A stretch of DNA of 64,000 bases from Pseudooceanicola endophyticus. GTDB taxonomy: Bacteria > Pseudomonadota > Alphaproteobacteria > Rhodobacterales > Rhodobacteraceae. Made by a program: the position numbers and the translations under genes. The stretch lies in contig NZ_JAHIAB010000015.1 of NCBI RefSeq assembly GCF_018760365.1, forward strand, positions 1 to 64,000, in the 5' to 3' direction. This document shows positions 17,362-26,730 of this stretch, in pieces; position 1 is the stretch's first letter; each line of letters opens with the position of its first letter. The notes beneath the pieces are model-generated. The model saw only the letters and a program-made list of their open reading frames with translations. It was not told where the DNA came from and made no database searches.

Positions 17362-18515
17362 AGCGCGGGCGGCAGGTGCTGAGCGGAGCCCTGATGCTGG
17401 CTCTGGCCCTGCCGCCCGGCCTTGCGGCGGCAGAGCAATCCCCCTCGGCCATGGCACGCAGCGCCGCGGCCGAACTGGATGCCGCCCGGGGGCAACTGCG
17501 CGATGCCACCGGCTCGCGCGATCGCATCGCGGCCCTCACCCGCACCATCACCGCCTACGAGACCGGCCTCTCGGCGCTGCGCGAAAGCCTGCGCGCCGCC
17601 CAGCTGGCCGAGGACAAGGTGCGCGCCGATCTCGATGCCCGCCGGGACGAGATCGCGGCCCTGCTGGGCGCGCTGGCGGCGATGTCGCGCGATCCCGCCC
17701 CGGTGCACCTGCTGCATCCCGACGGCCCCGTCGGCACCGCCCGCGCCGGCATGCTGCTGGCCGACGCCACCCCGGCCCTGCAATCGCGCGCCCACGAACT
17801 GGCCGGCCAGCTTGAGGCGCTGAAGACCCTGAAGCAGACCCGACAGCAGGCCGCCGACCAGCTGATCGCCGCCATGCAGGAGCTTCAGCAGGCCCGCACC
17901 ACGTTGTCGAAGGCCGCCTCGGACCGCACCGACCTGCCCTCGCGCTTCACCGCCGATCCGATGAAGACACAGCTTCTCCAGGCCACCGCCGAGAACCTGC
18001 GCGAGGTCGCCGCCAATCTCGATGCCCTGCCCGAAGGGCCAGTGCGCGCCCCCGCCACACCCGGGATCGGCGCCCGCAAGGGGCACCTGGCGCTGCCTGT
18101 CGCCGGCACCCTGCTGCGCGGCGCCAACGAGGCGGACGCCGCCGGCATCCGCCGCCCCGGCATCCTGATCGCCACCCGCCCCCGGGCCCTTGTGACGACC
18201 CCGGTGGCGGCAACGATCCGCTATGCGGGCCCGCTGCTTGACTACGGAAACGTGATCATACTGGAGCCGCAATCCGGATTACTCTTCGTGATCGCCGGAC
18301 TTGGCGCGATTTTCGGCAACATCGGCGATGTTCTGCCGGAAGGCGCCCCAATCGGCCTGATGGGCGGGGAAGAGCTTGCAGCCCGGACACAGGTGACGCA
18401 GGCCGAAGAGGGGACTGGCTCCCCCAGGCCCGAAACGCTTTACTTGGAAGTCAGGCAGGACAACGATCCCGTCGACCCGATGAACTGGTTCGAAGTGACG
18501 AAGGACAAGGAATGA
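17358..18515 (+). CDS. EnvC-like murein hydrolase activator
   Basis: Predicted periplasmic protein of 385 residues. A signal peptide (about 1-25, ending LAAAE) is followed by coiled-coil-prone sequence (residues about 30-215) and a C-terminal LytM/M23-like domain (about 240-380). The domain keeps the frame of the fold, such as TTPVAATIRYAGPLLDYGNVI and YLEVRQDNDPVDPMNW, but the zinc-binding His/Asp residues of active M23 peptidases are absent. EnvC is likewise inactive and works by activating amidases, so that role is inferred. Start and stop overlap gpmI and ctpA as ATGA, indicating tight coupling with the CtpA protease. Confidence 0.85.
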   Translation: MKRGRQVLSGALMLALALPPGLAAAEQSPSAMARSAAAELDAARGQLRDATGSRDRIAALTRTITAYETGLSALRESLRAAQLAEDKVRADLDARRDEIAALLGALAAMSRDPAPVHLLHPDGPVGTARAGMLLADATPALQSRAHELAGQLEALKTLKQTRQQAADQLIAAMQELQQARTTLSKAASDRTDLPSRFTADPMKTQLLQATAENLREVAANLDALPEGPVRAPATPGIGARKGHLALPVAGTLLRGANEADAAGIRRPGILIATRPRALVTTPVAATIRYAGPLLDYGNVIILEPQSGLLFVIAGLGAIFGNIGDVLPEGAPIGLMGGEELAARTQVTQAEEGTGSPRPETLYLEVRQDNDPVDPMNWFEVTKDKE

Positions 18516-19930
18516 TGAAGAAGTTCGCCCTGGCAGCGGCCGGCGGCATGGCCGTGGCGCTTGTGGCCACCACCCAGCTCGCGCCGCCGCTGCTGGCCCA
18601 GGACCGCGAGGATGACGCTTCCGTCTACAAGCAGCTGGACCTGTTCGGCGATGTCTTCGAACGCATCCGCAGCCAGTATGTCGAAGAGGTGGATCCCAAG
18701 AAGCTGGTCGAAGCCGCCATCGACGGCATGCTCTCCTCGCTCGATCCGCATTCCAGCTACCATCCGCCGCAGGAAGCCAAGGACCTCCAGGTCGAGACCC
18801 GTGGCGAATTCGGCGGCCTCGGCATCGAGGTCACCCAGGAGCAGGGCTTCGTCAAGGTCGTCTCTCCGATGGATGGCACCCCCGCCGCCGAGGCCGGCAT
18901 CGAGGCCGGCGACTACATCACCCATGTCGATGGCAAGAGCGTTCTGGGCCTGACCCTGAACGACGCGGTCGAGATGATGCGCGGTCCCGTCGGCAGCGAA
19001 ATCACCCTGACCATCGTGCGCGAGGGCGAAGAGAAGCCCTTCGATGTCACCATGACCCGCGACACGATCAAGCTGGTCTCGGTCAAGGCGCGCAGCGTCG
19101 GCAATACCGTGGTGCTGCGGATCTCCAAGTTCACCGGCCAGACCTTCGACAACCTCAAGGAAGGCCTTGAGGCACAGATCAAGGCCGATGGCGGCCTCGA
19201 CAAGATCGACGGCGTGGTGCTGGACCTTCGCAACAACCCCGGCGGCCTGCTGGTGCAGGGCATCAAGGTGTCCGACGCCTTCCTCGATCAGGGAGAGATC
19301 GTCTCGACCCGGGCCCGCGACCCCGAGAAGGGCGAGCGCTACAATGCCACCCCGGGCGATCTGATCGACGGCAAGCCGATCGTGGTGCTGATCAACGGCG
19401 GCTCCGCCTCCGCCTCCGAGATCGTCGCGGGCGCGCTGCAGGATCACCGCCGCGCCATCGTCATCGGCACCAAGAGCTTCGGCAAGGGGTCGGTCCAGAC
19501 GGTGATGCCGCTGGGCGACGAGGGCTCCATGCGGCTGACCACGGCGCGCTTCTACACGCCCTCGGGCCGCTCGATCCAGAACCTCGGGATCTCTCCGGAC
19601 ATCGTGGTCGAACAGCCCGCCGCCAAGCCCGAGGACGCCAAGCCCGAAGACGATGCCGCCACGCCCAAGCCGATGCGTTCCGAGGCGGACCTGCGCGGCG
19701 CGCTGAACAACGACTCGATCAGCGACGAGGAGCTGAAGCAGCTTCAGGACGAACAGGCCAAGGCCGAGGAAGCCGCCAAGCTGCGCGACGAGGATTACCA
19801 GCTGGCCTATGCGATCGACATCCTGAAGGGCTTTGCCGCCCTCGGGCCGCAGGTCCATACGACCGAGGCCGAGGAAGCCGCGGCCAAGGCGCCGGCGGCC
19901 ACCGACGGCACGGCCCCGGCCAAGCCGTAA
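18512..19930 (+). CDS. ctpA: C-terminal processing peptidase (S41), CtpA
   Basis: Periplasmic serine protease of 472 residues. Signal sequence about 1-29 (cleavage after LLAQ or nearby), N-terminal helical region, PDZ domain about 95-170 with GGLGIEV, and the S41 catalytic core: GGSASASE near 297-303 supplies the serine and GTKSFGKGS supplies Lys325. The last 90 residues are acidic and alanine/glutamate-rich, a variable tail. Two adjacent ATGs (18512, 18515) are possible starts; the first overlaps the preceding stop. CtpA-type proteases trim envelope proteins and cell-wall hydrolases, which fits its pairing with an EnvC-like protein. Confidence 0.95.
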   Translation: MMKKFALAAAGGMAVALVATTQLAPPLLAQDREDDASVYKQLDLFGDVFERIRSQYVEEVDPKKLVEAAIDGMLSSLDPHSSYHPPQEAKDLQVETRGEFGGLGIEVTQEQGFVKVVSPMDGTPAAEAGIEAGDYITHVDGKSVLGLTLNDAVEMMRGPVGSEITLTIVREGEEKPFDVTMTRDTIKLVSVKARSVGNTVVLRISKFTGQTFDNLKEGLEAQIKADGGLDKIDGVVLDLRNNPGGLLVQGIKVSDAFLDQGEIVSTRARDPEKGERYNATPGDLIDGKPIVVLINGGSASASEIVAGALQDHRRAIVIGTKSFGKGSVQTVMPLGDEGSMRLTTARFYTPSGRSIQNLGISPDIVVEQPAAKPEDAKPEDDAATPKPMRSEADLRGALNNDSISDEELKQLQDEQAKAEEAAKLRDEDYQLAYAIDILKGFAALGPQVHTTEAEEAAAKAPAATDGTAPAKP

Positions 19931-19953
19931 ACGCACCGAAGCGATGCCCCTTC

Positions 19954-19982
19954 AAAGCCCCCGCAGCCTCTGCGGGGGCTTT
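19954..19982. terminator. Terminator after ctpA
   Basis: A 12-bp perfect stem, AAAGCCCCCGCA with TGCGGGGGCTTT, ends the gpmI-envC-ctpA operon. The flanking A and T runs make it potentially bidirectional, also serving the convergent VOC gene. Confidence 0.85.
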
Positions 19983-20132
19983 CACATGCGCGGCCCGGGA
20001 ACAAGACCGTCCCTCCAGCAGCAGACCTGCCCTGCCTGCCGCAGGACAGGATCACCCCACAGCGTGGCTTTCAATGCACGTCGATCCCGTCCTGGTCGCC
20101 AAAGACAGGTGCTTCAGAGCGCACCGTCCCGG

Positions 20133-20525
20133 CTAAGCACTCTCCGCCTCATGACAGGCAATGCAGATCTTGTTGCCATCGGGATCACGGAAATAAGCCC
20201 CGTAGTAATCTGGGTGATAGCGGGTCCGCAGCTCGGGCGCCCCCGCATCAGCGGCACCGGTCGCCAGCGCCATGGCATGTACCGCGCGCACCGTTTCGCG
20301 ATCCTTCGCCAGGAACCCCACCATCGGCCCGTTGCCGGGATCGGGATCGCCTTCGAAGGGCCGGGTCAGGAAAAACAGCGGTCGTGGCAGAGCCGGATCG
20401 CGATAGCTCGCCTCCTGCCCGGGCACATGCCAGGTCTCGGCAAAGCCCATCCGCGCCATCAACGGCCCCCAGAAGCCGCGGGCGGCTTCGACATCGGTCA
20501 CGGCAAGGGTCACATGACTCAACAT
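20133..20525 (-). CDS. VOC-family (glyoxalase/bleomycin-resistance) protein
   Basis: Single-domain protein of 130 residues. The N-terminus SHVTLAVTDVEAARGFW and the C-terminal YYGAYFRDPDGNKICIACH are typical of the vicinal-oxygen-chelate superfamily; His4 and a glutamate near the C-terminus could ligate metal in a dimer. I start at ATG 20525, where the fold begins. Substrate unknown: such stand-alone proteins can be lyases, dioxygenases or resistance proteins. An intergenic repeat lies between it and gcdH. Confidence 0.85.
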   Translation of the reverse strand: MLSHVTLAVTDVEAARGFWGPLMARMGFAETWHVPGQEASYRDPALPRPLFFLTRPFEGDPDPGNGPMVGFLAKDRETVRAVHAMALATGAADAGAPELRTRYHPDYYGAYFRDPDGNKICIACHEAESA

Positions 20526-20573
20526 GCCATTACAGTGCCACGCTCCGCACCTGTCACCAAGCCCCACCGGCAT

Positions 20574-20690
20574 CCGCCTCCGGCGGGGATATTTATGGCC
20601 AGATGATGAAGAGCCACGCCCCTGCCATTTTCTGTTTCAAATACCTCGGGGGGGGGTCAGCCGCAGGCTGACGGGGGCAGCGCCCCCGCC
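20574..20690. repeat. Intergenic multi-hairpin repeat, copy 2
   Basis: Begins with CCTCCGGCGGGGATATTT and GGCCAGATGATGAAGAGCC as in copy 1. It then switches to the other half-type, TTTTCTGTTTCAAATACCTC, followed by G-tract, GTCAGCC-gca-GGCTGAC (20656-20672) and GGGGGC-agc-GCCCCC (20673-20687). It sits between the gcdH stop and the VOC start. Confidence 0.85.
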
Positions 20691-20695
20691 CGGCT

Positions 20696-21922
20696 TCAGA
20701 AGAAGGCCTGCAACCCGGTCTGGGCCCGTCCCAGGATCAGCGCATGGACATCATGGGTGCCCTCGTAGGTGTTCACCGTTTCGAGGTTCTGGGCATGGCG
20801 CATCACCTGGTATTCCACCTGGATACCATTGCCGCCATGCATGTCGCGCGCCATCCGGGCGATCTCCAGCGCCTTACCGCAGTTGTTGCGCTTGATGATC
20901 GAGACCATCTCGGGCGCGGCCTTCGCCTGGTCGAAGAGGCGCCCGACCCGCAGCGCCGCCTGAAGCCCCAGGGCGATCTCGGTCTGCATGTCCGCCAGTT
21001 TCTTCTGGTAAAGCTGCATGCCGGCCAGCGGCTTGCCGAACTGCTTGCGCTCCATGCCGTAGCGCTGCGCGCGCAACCAGCAGTCCTCGGCGGCCCCCAT
21101 GACACCCCAGGCGATACCGTAACGGGCGCGGTTGAGGCAGCCGAAGGGCCCTTTCAGCCCCTCGACATGGGGCAGCAGGGCCTCTTCGCCGACTTCCACG
21201 TCATCGAGGACGATCTCTCCGGTGACCGAGGCGCGCAGGGACAGCTTGCCGCCGATCTTCGGCGCCGACAGGCCCTTCATGCCCTTTTCCAGCACGAAGC
21301 CGCGGATCTTGCCGCCATGGGCCTCGGATTTCGCCCAGACCACGAAGACATCGGCGATCGGCGCGTTCGAGATCCACATCTTGGAGCCGACCAGCCGGTA
21401 GCCGCCTTGCGTCCTGTAGGCCCGGGTCTTCATGCCGGCAGGGTCCGAGCCCGCATCGGGTTCTGTCAGGCCGAAGCAACCGATCCATTCGCCCGAGGCC
21501 AGTTTCGGCAGGTATTTCATCCGCTGCTCTTCGGAGCCATAGGCATAGATCGGGTACATCACCAGAGAGCTTTGCACCGAGGCCATGGAGCGGTAGCCCG
21601 AATCGATCCGCTCGATCTCGCGGGCGACAAGGCCGTAGCTGACATAGCCCGCGCCGATGCCGCCGTATTGCTCCGGCACGGTAACGCCCAGCAGGCCCAT
21701 CTCGCCCATCTCGGAGAAGATCTTGGGGTCGATGCCCTCTTCCATGTACATCTTCTCGACCCGGGGCATCAGGCGATCCTGGCAGAACTGCTGCGCGGTG
21801 TCGCGGATCATCCGCTCCTCTTCCTCCAGCTGGTCGTCCAGCAGGAAGGGATCCTGCCAGTTGAAGCTGGACATGTCGGGGCGGTCCTTGTCTTTCAGAA
21901 CCGGGCGGGCAGCGGTATCCAT
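20696..21922 (-). CDS. gcdH: Glutaryl-CoA dehydrogenase (acyl-CoA dehydrogenase family)
   Basis: FAD-dependent acyl-CoA dehydrogenase of 408 residues. It probably oxidises and decarboxylates glutaryl-CoA to crotonyl-CoA in lysine/tryptophan breakdown. Visible: the flavin-site [13 protein letters not shown] (149-161), [18 protein letters not shown] (180-197), RYGIAWG (267-273), and the catalytic base Glu387 in [10 protein letters not shown]. Start at ATG 21922; a longer frame upstream covers the promoter region. It is divergent from a LysR gene, the usual GcdR-type arrangement. Confusion with other short-chain acyl-CoA dehydrogenases is possible but the Glu387 context and neighbour favour GcdH. 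Confidence 0.92.
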   Translation of the reverse strand: MDTAARPVLKDKDRPDMSSFNWQDPFLLDDQLEEEERMIRDTAQQFCQDRLMPRVEKMYMEEGIDPKIFSEMGEMGLLGVTVPEQYGGIGAGYVSYGLVAREIERIDSGYRSMASVQSSLVMYPIYAYGSEEQRMKYLPKLASGEWIGCFGLTEPDAGSDPAGMKTRAYRTQGGYRLVGSKMWISNAPIADVFVVWAKSEAHGGKIRGFVLEKGMKGLSAPKIGGKLSLRASVTGEIVLDDVEVGEEALLPHVEGLKGPFGCLNRARYGIAWGVMGAAEDCWLRAQRYGMERKQFGKPLAGMQLYQKKLADMQTEIALGLQAALRVGRLFDQAKAAPEMVSIIKRNNCGKALEIARMARDMHGGNGIQVEYQVMRHAQNLETVNTYEGTHDVHALILGRAQTGLQAFF

Positions 21923-21987
21923 GGGGGTCTCCTCGTGATCGGCTGGCCGGAGCCTAGGCCATGGACCTTTCCCGCGCCAACGAGTAA

Positions 21988-22000
21988 TTCTGCGCAGATC
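21988..22000. promoter_or_regulatory. Possible LysR operator between gcdH and its regulator
   Basis: The perfect palindrome TCTGCGCAGA (21989-21998) lies in a T-N11-A context in the 106-base divergent region. It is the best candidate regulatory site there, though a 10-bp palindrome may occur by chance. Confidence 0.35.
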
Positions 22001-22028
22001 ATGAGAGGAATGCATAAGGTTTCCGGAA

Positions 22029-22916
22029 TTGCGCAAGCCCTACATACCCTCCGTCGGCGAGCTTGAAGCCTTTTGCGCATGTGCGCGTGTCGGCACCACC
22101 ACCGGCGCCGCGCGCGAGATGGGGTTGACGCAAAGTGCCGTCAGCCGCTCGATCTCGGCGCTGGAGGACCGGCTGGGCGTTTCGCTTTTCGTGCGGGCGC
22201 GCCAGCGGCTGAGCCTGTCGGATGCGGGGCGCTCCTTCCTGCCGGAGGCGGGTGCGCTGCTGCGCGCGCTCGACCAGGCGGCAACCTCGGTCATGGCCTT
22301 CGGCGGCCAGGAAAGCGTGCTGCGCATCGCCGTGCTGCCAAGCTTCGGGCGCAGCTGGCTGATCCCGCGACTGGGGGCGGCGCAAAAGGCCCTGCCCGGT
22401 GTCAGTTTCGACGTGGCGGCGCGGCTGAACCGGGTGGATTTCGAGGCCGAGCCCTTCGACCTGTCGATCCAGCGCAGCCCGCACCAGGGCGGCGGCACCC
22501 ATCACCTGCACCTGGCCGAAGAGCAGCTGGTGGCGGTGGCCGCGCCCGGGCTGGTGGCCGGTGGCCTGCCCCAGGACGCGGCTCTGCTGAAGCTGCCGCT
22601 GCTGCAGCAGAGCACCCGGCCGAACCTCTGGCCGGACTGGTTCCGCGAGGCCGGGCTGGATCCGCGGCTGGCGCTGCGCGGGGCGCGGTTCGATCATTTC
22701 GACATGGTGCTGGATGCCGCGCAGGCGGGGCTGGGCCTGGGGCTGGTGCCCGAGATCATCGCCCGGGGCGCGCTGGAGAGCGGGCGGCTGGCGCTGGCCT
22801 CGGAGCGCCGGCTGGCGACCGGGGAGGATTACGTGCTGATCTACCCGGAGCGCAGCCTGAACCTGCCCGGCTTCGCACGCTTCCGCGACTGGCTGAGCGC
22901 CGAGATCGGCGGCTGA
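22029..22916 (+). CDS. LysR-family regulator, GcdR-like
   Basis: Transcriptional regulator of 295 residues. The winged helix-turn-helix is at residues 10-65 ([28 protein letters not shown]), followed by a LysR substrate domain (about 95-290). The only plausible start is TTG 22029 with AAGG nine to ten bases upstream; the nearest ATG is out of frame. Divergence from gcdH suggests it activates gcdH in response to glutarate-pathway metabolites, which is inference from position. The specific effector is not visible. Confidence 0.88.
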   Translation: MRKPYIPSVGELEAFCACARVGTTTGAAREMGLTQSAVSRSISALEDRLGVSLFVRARQRLSLSDAGRSFLPEAGALLRALDQAATSVMAFGGQESVLRIAVLPSFGRSWLIPRLGAAQKALPGVSFDVAARLNRVDFEAEPFDLSIQRSPHQGGGTHHLHLAEEQLVAVAAPGLVAGGLPQDAALLKLPLLQQSTRPNLWPDWFREAGLDPRLALRGARFDHFDMVLDAAQAGLGLGLVPEIIARGALESGRLALASERRLATGEDYVLIYPERSLNLPGFARFRDWLSAEIGG

Positions 22917-22940
22917 GGCGCGCATCCTTTCGGTGGGAAA

Positions 22941-22992
22941 CGGGCGCCGGGGCGCCCGTGCCTCCGGCGGAGGTATTTGGAACAAGAAAATG
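22941..22992. repeat. Intergenic repeat, copy 3 (short type)
   Basis: CGGGCGCC-gg-GGCGCCCG (22941-22958) is followed by CCTCCG-g-CGGAGG (22961-22973), then TATTTGGAACAAGAAAATG. The 33 bases at 22960-22992 are identical to 24586-24618. It lies between the LysR stop and rppH. Confidence 0.85.
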
Positions 22993-23072
22993 ATCCGGGG
23001 AAACGCAGGGGCCCGCGATTGCACTTGGGGCCCGGCGGGGACATGGTGCGGCGAGTTTCAACGGAGGTTCCC

Positions 23073-23555
23073 ATGACACCGCAAGAGAGTGCCGCCCTGC
23101 CCTACCGCCCCTGCGTGGGGGTGATGCTGGTCAATGCCGCCGGCCATATCTTTACCGGCCGGCGCATCGACACCGAGGCACAGGCCTGGCAGATGCCCCA
23201 GGGCGGGATCGACGCGGGCGAAAGTGCCGAAGAGGCCGCGCTGCGCGAGCTTTGGGAGGAGACCGGAGTCAGCGCCGACAAGGTGGTGGTCGAGGCGATC
23301 AGCGAGGAATGGGTGCGCTACGACCTGCCCGAGGCGCTGATCGGCAAGGTCTGGAAGGGCAAGTACCGCGGCCAGGAGCAGAAATGGGCGCTGATGCGGT
23401 TCCAGGGCTCGGATGAGGATATCGTCATCGCGACCGAACATCCGGAATTCGACGCCTGGCAATGGATGCCGCCCGAGGATCTGGTCGCCAATATCGTGCC
23501 CTTCAAGCGGGAGGTCTATGCCCGCGTGCTGGAGCTTTTCGGCGACCGGATCTGA
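23073..23555 (+). CDS. rppH: RNA pyrophosphohydrolase (Nudix) RppH
   Basis: Nudix hydrolase of 160 residues. It removes pyrophosphate from the 5' triphosphate end of mRNA, starting RNase E-dependent decay. The Nudix box is complete: [20 protein letters not shown] with TGV after it (residues about 47-69). The N-terminal [21 protein letters not shown] and C-terminal WQWMPPEDL segments match RppH/IalA. ATG 23073 is preceded by ACGGAGG. Alphaproteobacterial relatives may also hydrolyse dinucleoside polyphosphates. Confidence 0.93.
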   Translation: MTPQESAALPYRPCVGVMLVNAAGHIFTGRRIDTEAQAWQMPQGGIDAGESAEEAALRELWEETGVSADKVVVEAISEEWVRYDLPEALIGKVWKGKYRGQEQKWALMRFQGSDEDIVIATEHPEFDAWQWMPPEDLVANIVPFKREVYARVLELFGDRI

Positions 23556-23571
23556 GGCCTCTGGCGCGGGG

Positions 23572-24519
23572 TTACCCGCGCCAGTCGAAGAAGTTCGCGC
23601 CGGCGCGCGCCAGCAGCGCCTCGGCCATCTCGCGGCCCAGGGCGGCGGCGTCCTCTGCCGGAGCGCTGCGGTCGTCCGAGAGCGCCTCGGAGCCGTCCGG
23701 GCGCAGGATCTCTCCGCGCAGGCGCAGGGTGGTGCCCTCGAGGGTCGCGAGGCCCGCGATCGGGGTCTCGCAGGAGCCATCGAGGCGGGCGAGGAAGGCG
23801 CGTTCCGCCGTCAGCTGCTGCGCGGTGGGACCGTGGTGGATCGCCTCAAGCATCATCGCGGCGCGGGAATCCGCCAGGCGCCGTTCGATCCCGATGGCGC
23901 CCTGGGCAACGGCGGGCAGCATGTCTTCGGGGTCGATGGGCGATTGTGCCACATCCGCCATGCCGAGGCGGTTGAGACCGGCCATGGCGAGGAAGGTGGC
24001 ATCGGCGACGCCCTCGTCGAGCTTGCGCAGGCGGGTCTGCACGTTGCCGCGGAATTCCACCACCTGAAGATCCGGGCGGCGCACCAGGAGCTGGGCGCGA
24101 CGGCGCAGCGAGGAGGTGCCCATCACCGCGCCCTCGGGCACCGAGGCGAGGCTGGCATGGGCGCGCGAGACGAAGGCGTCGCGCACGTCCTCGCGCGGGA
24201 GGTAGCAATCGAGGATCAGACCCTCGGGCTGGGCGACCGGCATGTCCTTCATGGAATGCACCGCCAGGTCGATGGTGCCGTCCAGCAGCGCCTGCTCGAT
24301 CTCGCGGGTAAAGAGGCCCTTGCCGCCCGCCTCGCGCAGCGACTTGTCCTGGATCCGGTCGCCGGCGACCGAGATCACCACCACCTCGAACGCCGCCTGC
24401 GGCAGATCGAAGGCCCGGGCGAGACGGTCGCGCGTCTCGTGGGTCTGGGCGACGGCCAGCGGAGAGCCTCGGGTGCCGAGTTTCAGCGGGGAAGCGGGGG
24501 TGGGAAGAGCGTGCGTCAT
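23572..24519 (-). CDS. hemC: Porphobilinogen deaminase (hydroxymethylbilane synthase)
   Basis: Cytosolic heme-pathway enzyme of 315 residues that polymerises four porphobilinogens to hydroxymethylbilane. Catalytic Asp92 lies in HSMKDMP, the arginine-rich site in [11 protein letters not shown] (134-144), and the cofactor-binding Cys250 in [10 protein letters not shown]. Normal length. Divergent from hemE; the 188 bases between contain an intergenic repeat copy and a TTGACA. Confidence 0.97.
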   Translation of the reverse strand: MTHALPTPASPLKLGTRGSPLAVAQTHETRDRLARAFDLPQAAFEVVVISVAGDRIQDKSLREAGGKGLFTREIEQALLDGTIDLAVHSMKDMPVAQPEGLILDCYLPREDVRDAFVSRAHASLASVPEGAVMGTSSLRRRAQLLVRRPDLQVVEFRGNVQTRLRKLDEGVADATFLAMAGLNRLGMADVAQSPIDPEDMLPAVAQGAIGIERRLADSRAAMMLEAIHHGPTAQQLTAERAFLARLDGSCETPIAGLATLEGTTLRLRGEILRPDGSEALSDDRSAPAEDAAALGREMAEALLARAGANFFDWRG

Positions 24520-24585
24520 GGTGCTGGCCTAGACCGGCGGCGCGGCGCTGGCAAGATGGCGGATCGGTCCAGCAGGGCGGGACCG

Positions 24586-24618
24586 GCCTCCGGCGGAGGT
24601 ATTTGGAACAAGAAAATG
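24586..24618. repeat. Intergenic repeat, copy 4 (short type)
   Basis: An exact 33-base duplicate of 22960-22992, with the palindrome CCTCCG-g-CGGAGG and then TATTTGGAACAAG. Unlike most copies it lies between two gene starts (hemC and hemE), so it cannot be only a terminator there. Confidence 0.85.
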
Positions 24619-24650
24619 TGTGCGCGCCCCGCCCTGTCCCGGGGCAGCGC

Positions 24651-24679
24651 TTGACAAGCCGGGGCGGGTTCGCGATCCG
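24651..24679 (+). promoter_or_regulatory. Possible hemE promoter
   Basis: A perfect -35 hexamer TTGACA lies at 24651-24656. Seventeen bases later GATCCG is a poor -10. Alphaproteobacterial promoters often keep only the -35, so the call is tentative. Confidence 0.35.
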
Positions 24680-24707
24680 TGGCGGGATTTTTTCAAGAGG
24701 TGCGGTG

Positions 24708-25745
24708 ATGGCGGAAAAGACGATCCTTCGGGCGCTGAAAGGCGAGGCGCTGCCCACGCCGCCGATCTGGATGATGCGCCAGGCCGGGCGCTACCTGCCG
24801 GAATACCGGGCGACGCGGGCGCAGGCCGGGGACTTCCTGTCGCTGTGCTACAACCCGGAGCTGGCGGCCGAGGTCACCCTGCAGCCGATCCGGCGCTACG
24901 GTTTCGATGCGGCGATCCTGTTTGCCGACATCCTGCTGCTGCCCCAGGCCCTTGGCGCCGACCTGTGGTTCGTCACCGGCGAGGGGCCGCGGCTGTCCAC
25001 CATCACCACCCAGGGTGATTTCGATGCGCTGAAGCCGGCCTCTGAGGTGCATGACGTGCTGGCACCGGTCTACGAGACGGTGAAGATCCTGTCGCGCGAG
25101 CTGCCGAAGGACACCACGCTGATCGGTTTCGCCGGGGCGCCCTGGACGGTGGCCACCTACATGATCGCCGGGCGCGGCACCCCGGACCAGGGCCCCGCCC
25201 ATGCGCTGAAGGCCGAGAACCGCGCGCTGTTCGAGGCGATCCTGGAACGGCTGGTCGAGGGCACGATCGAATATCTCTCGAAGCAGGTCGAGGCGGGCGC
25301 GGAATGCGTGAAGCTCTTCGACAGCTGGGCCGGATCGCTGAAGGGCGAGGATTTCGACCGCTACGCCCTGGCGCCGGCGAAACGCATCATCGCCGAGCTG
25401 AAGGCGCGCCATCCCGGCCTGCCGGTCATCGCCTTCCCCCGCGAGGCGGGCGAGAAATACGTGGGCTTTGCGAAGGCCACCGGCGCCGATTGCGTCGCGC
25501 TCGACAATTCGGTCGCACCGGAATGGGCGGCCGCCAACGTTCAGATCGACGGCTGCGTGCAGGGCAACCTCGCGTCCTCGCACATGGTGACGGGCGGCGA
25601 AGCGCTGGTGCGCGAGACGCAGCGCATCGTCGAGGCCTTCCGGGGCGGCCCGCATATCTTCAACCTTGGCCACGGAATCACGCCGGATGCTGATCCCGAG
25701 AACGTCCAGCTGATGATCGACACGGTGCGCGCCACCCGGGCCTAG
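24708..25745 (+). CDS. hemE: Uroporphyrinogen decarboxylase
   Basis: Cytosolic enzyme of 345 residues converting uroporphyrinogen III to coproporphyrinogen III. The N-terminal [16 protein letters not shown] (residues about 18-33) is the substrate-binding signature, with [15 protein letters not shown] near 67, [13 protein letters not shown] near 140 and [16 protein letters not shown] near the C-terminus. ATG 24708 follows GAGGTG. Its stop shares the bases CTAG with the convergent YihY gene, leaving no room for a separate terminator. Confidence 0.97.
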   Translation: MAEKTILRALKGEALPTPPIWMMRQAGRYLPEYRATRAQAGDFLSLCYNPELAAEVTLQPIRRYGFDAAILFADILLLPQALGADLWFVTGEGPRLSTITTQGDFDALKPASEVHDVLAPVYETVKILSRELPKDTTLIGFAGAPWTVATYMIAGRGTPDQGPAHALKAENRALFEAILERLVEGTIEYLSKQVEAGAECVKLFDSWAGSLKGEDFDRYALAPAKRIIAELKARHPGLPVIAFPREAGEKYVGFAKATGADCVALDNSVAPEWAAANVQIDGCVQGNLASSHMVTGGEALVRETQRIVEAFRGGPHIFNLGHGITPDADPENVQLMIDTVRATRA

Positions 25746-26629
25746 GCCGTCTGACGTTCTTCCGGGGGGCCCTCGACCATGGTCCGGTCCCCCGGGATGG
25801 CATGGCCTTCGCGGATCCGGCGCCGGGCCAGCTGCACGTTCAGCGAGGCCCCTAGCAGCACCAGAAACGCCGTGATATACAGCCAGAACAGCATCGCGAC
25901 CGCCGCGCCGAGCGATCCGTAGGTCTCGTTGTAATTGGCGAAATTCGTCAGGTAGAGCGAAAATCCGAAAGAGGCGATGGCCCATCCGGTCACCGCCAGC
26001 CCCGCCCCCGGGGTCGCCCATTTCAGCCGCTTGCCCCGGCTGTTGGGCCCGTAGCGGTAGATCAGAGACAGCCCCATCAGCAGTGCCAGCACGGCGGCCA
26101 GCCAGCGCACCAGCTCGATCAGGATGGACGAGATCATGCCCAGCGGCACCAGCTTCAGCACCAGCGGCACGATCACCACGGAGCCGAGCGCCACGATTCC
26201 CACCCCCAGCAGCGCCACCGTCAGCAGCAGCGCGGTCAGATAGTGCTTCAGGCTGCCGCGATTGGGGTCGCCATGGATCTGGTTCAGCCCCAGCATCAGC
26301 GAAGCCACGCCCGAGCGCGCCGACCAGATCGCCACCGACAGCGACACGATCCCCGTCCAGCCAAGCGCCGAACCGCTGCCCGAGCTGATCTTCACCACCT
26401 GGTCCGAGACCAGCGCATAGACCTGCTCGGGGATGATGCCCTGCATCAGCTGCAGCTCGTCCACGACGACGGAGGGGTCCGACACCAGCCCCCAGAGAGA
26501 GATCATCGCGGCAATGCCGGGAAACAGCGCCAGCATGGAATAGAAGGCCACGCCGGCGGCGATCAGCGCCATGTTGATCTCGCCCACCTGCTTGCCGATC
26601 GCCAGCAGCAGTCGCAAAGTCCGCATCAT
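25742..26629 (-). CDS. YihY/BrkB-family inner-membrane protein
   Basis: Membrane protein of 295 residues with about six hydrophobic segments. Family marks are [19 protein letters not shown] near residue 27, a [15 protein letters not shown] stretch near 103, YRYGPN near 190 and [15 protein letters not shown] near 240. The family was once called RNase BN by mistake; its function is unknown. GGAGGG lies eight bases before ATG 26629. The stop overlaps that of hemE by four bases in convergent orientation. Confidence 0.88.
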   Translation of the reverse strand: MMRTLRLLLAIGKQVGEINMALIAAGVAFYSMLALFPGIAAMISLWGLVSDPSVVVDELQLMQGIIPEQVYALVSDQVVKISSGSGSALGWTGIVSLSVAIWSARSGVASLMLGLNQIHGDPNRGSLKHYLTALLLTVALLGVGIVALGSVVIVPLVLKLVPLGMISSILIELVRWLAAVLALLMGLSLIYRYGPNSRGKRLKWATPGAGLAVTGWAIASFGFSLYLTNFANYNETYGSLGAAVAMLFWLYITAFLVLLGASLNVQLARRRIREGHAIPGDRTMVEGPPEERQTA

Positions 26630-26730
26630 CGTCTCGTCCCTCCGCTCGTCTTCGTCAAACCTAAGGCCTGGGACGGCAGAGGAAACGCCCAAACCGACGG
26701 TTCAGGCGCAAAGGCGGGCAAGCGTTGCGT

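Noticed and set aside
14992-17457. An 821-codon minus-strand frame across rlmH and gpmI
   Set aside because: It is antisense to two certain genes and runs through an intergenic repeat; low-complexity composition.
17358-18515. An active M23 peptidase
   Set aside because: The zinc-binding His/Asp residues are missing from the LytM-like domain, so an activator role is more likely.
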